Shown one piece after another: positions 7,056 through 7,951 of a DNA stretch of 7,951 nt (position 1 is the first letter of the stretch; each line of letters begins with the position of its first letter). Made by a program: the position numbers and the translations under genes. Source of the DNA: Bacteroidota bacterium (GTDB lineage: Bacteria; Bacteroidota; Bacteroidia; B-17B0; Aurantibacillaceae). Location: NCBI GenBank assembly GCA_025359355.1, contig JANYGR010000142.1:1-7951 (forward strand), in the 5' to 3' direction. The notes under the pieces were generated by a model. The model did not search any database. It was not told the origin of the DNA and saw nothing but the letters and a program-made list of their open reading frames with translations.

Positions 7056-7951
7056 TTAGTTAATTGATTTTAATAATTTGAGTTCTGAATCTTTTTTTAC
7101 TGATAACAAACCAGTAGTGATAATCGTATCACCTGCATGTAATCCATCTATAATTTGTATTTGAGTATCTGTTCTAACGCCTATAGTTACAACCATTTCG
7201 GTAGCTATACCATTTTTACTTACAAATACTTTTTGTCCTTTCAATGTTGGAATAACACATTCCGTAGGAATCATCAATGCATTTTCGGTCTCGCCCAAAT
7301 TAGCAAATACTTTTACAAAACTTCCTGGATAAAATGTTTGGGCTCCAGTGTACATCGCTCTTGCTTTAATGGTTTTGGTTATTTCATCCACTCTAGGTTC
7401 TATCGCATAAATAGATGCAGGATATAATTCTTTTTGATTTCCATTTTCGCTAGTGAAATTAACGTTAATCCCTTTCTTAAATAAACTACTGTATTTTTCT
7501 GGTACAGAAAATTCTACATACAAAGGTTTAACCTGAACTAAAGATGCAATAGGCGAACTTGTATTTACAAAAGAACCCTCGCTTATATTTTTTAATCCAA
7601 CGATACCTGTAAATGGAGCAATAATAGTTGTTTTGGCTAATTGAGCTGTAATATAGGCTTGATCTGCTTTTAAAGAATTCAATTCGTTTTGTTGCATATC
7701 ATATTCTTCTTGACTGACACCATTAATTATAATGAGTTTTTTTAAACGTTCGAGTTTCTGTTCAGATAATGTAATTTGTGTTTTTGATTTTAATAACTGT
7801 GCTTGTAAATCTGCATCATTTAATTTGATTAAAGCACTGCCTTTAGTAACAGTTTCGCCTTCTTTAAAATAAATGGCAATTACTTTTCCACTCACTTCTG
7901 GTAAAATATCAATTTGATTTAATGCACCAATTTTACCAGTAGCAAATACAT
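7056..7951 (-). CDS. RND periplasmic adaptor subunit (HlyD/MFP family), N-terminus outside window
   Basis: The frame is open to the right edge, so the start and signal peptide are missing; the GTG at 7893-7895 is an internal valine of PEVSGKV. Visible in order are a first half lipoyl motif (PEVSGKVIAIYFKEGETV, about 7844-7900), a short helical hairpin rich in Q, K, L and E (about 7630-7800), the second half lipoyl motif IAPFTGIVG (about 7603-7630), a beta-barrel region including PLYVEFSVPEKY, and a membrane-proximal domain ending in DGLHAGDTIITTGL. That is the normal adaptor order. By family knowledge, six copies link the RND trimer to the TolC duct in the periplasm. The gene is first of the three visible in the operon and ends at TAA 7056-7058, one base before the pump start. 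Whether a regulator precedes it cannot be seen. Confidence 0.93.
   Translation of the reverse strand, partial: VFATGKIGALNQIDILPEVSGKVIAIYFKEGETVTKGSALIKLNDADLQAQLLKSKTQITLSEQKLERLKKLIIINGVSQEEYDMQQNELNSLKADQAYITAQLAKTTIIAPFTGIVGLKNISEGSFVNTSSPIASLVQVKPLYVEFSVPEKYSSLFKKGINVNFTSENGNQKELYPASIYAIEPRVDEITKTIKARAMYTGAQTFYPGSFVKVFANLGETENALMIPTECVIPTLKGQKVFVSKNGIATEMVVTIGVRTDTQIQIIDGLHAGDTIITTGLLSVKKDSELKLLKSIN

Noticed and set aside
7155..7427. A 90-codon plus-strand frame antisense to the adaptor gene
   Set aside because: Its composition (rich in Y, F, S, C and N) is what the opposite frame of an AT-rich gene gives, and the adaptor reading is clearly the real one.
7893..7895. GTG as the start of the adaptor gene
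   Set aside because: The frame continues to the right edge and encodes upstream residues typical of adaptors (ATGKIGALNQIDILPE before the SGKV motif); a start here would split the lipoyl domain and remove the export signal.

Overview
The window is AT-rich bacterial DNA from the phylum Bacteroidota (flavobacterial, chitinophagal or a related lineage; I cannot place it more finely). The case rests on four things: the style of the RND efflux proteins, a C-terminal serine-hydrolase fragment of a type I know from Bacteroidota, weak or absent Shine-Dalgarno sequences before most starts, and two intergenic repeats of kinds that recur in these genomes (a CGCAGAT/ATCTGCG repeat and an AGACCTTC...GAAGGTCT palindrome).

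Left part, plus strand: bases 1-576 are the 3' end of a gene for a class A beta-lactamase-like serine hydrolase whose start lies outside the window. A 119-base gap follows, holding a degenerate CGCAGAT repeat and a ribosome binding site. Then comes a complete 644-residue superfamily 1B helicase of the IGHMBP2/Upf1 type (696-2630) with all its motor motifs.

Middle: the helicase converges on an operon of opposite direction. The 55-base gap between the two stop codons is largely filled by a 33-base palindrome that probably acts as a terminator for both sides.

Right part, minus strand, read from the right edge leftwards: a periplasmic adaptor protein (5' end cut by the window edge), an inner-membrane RND pump of 1020 residues and a TolC-type outer-membrane channel of 434 residues. 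Both junctions are a single base between stop and start. Together these encode a full tripartite proton-driven efflux pump: the RND protein binds substrate and exchanges it for protons, the adaptor bridges the periplasm, and the TolC protein forms the exit duct. The substrate cannot be read from the sequence, and any regulator would lie beyond the right edge.

I found no mobile element, CRISPR array, RNA gene or clear new system. The points worth a second look are the repeats, the apparent loss of the KTG-type lysine in the serine hydrolase fragment, and the tightly spaced operon junctions.
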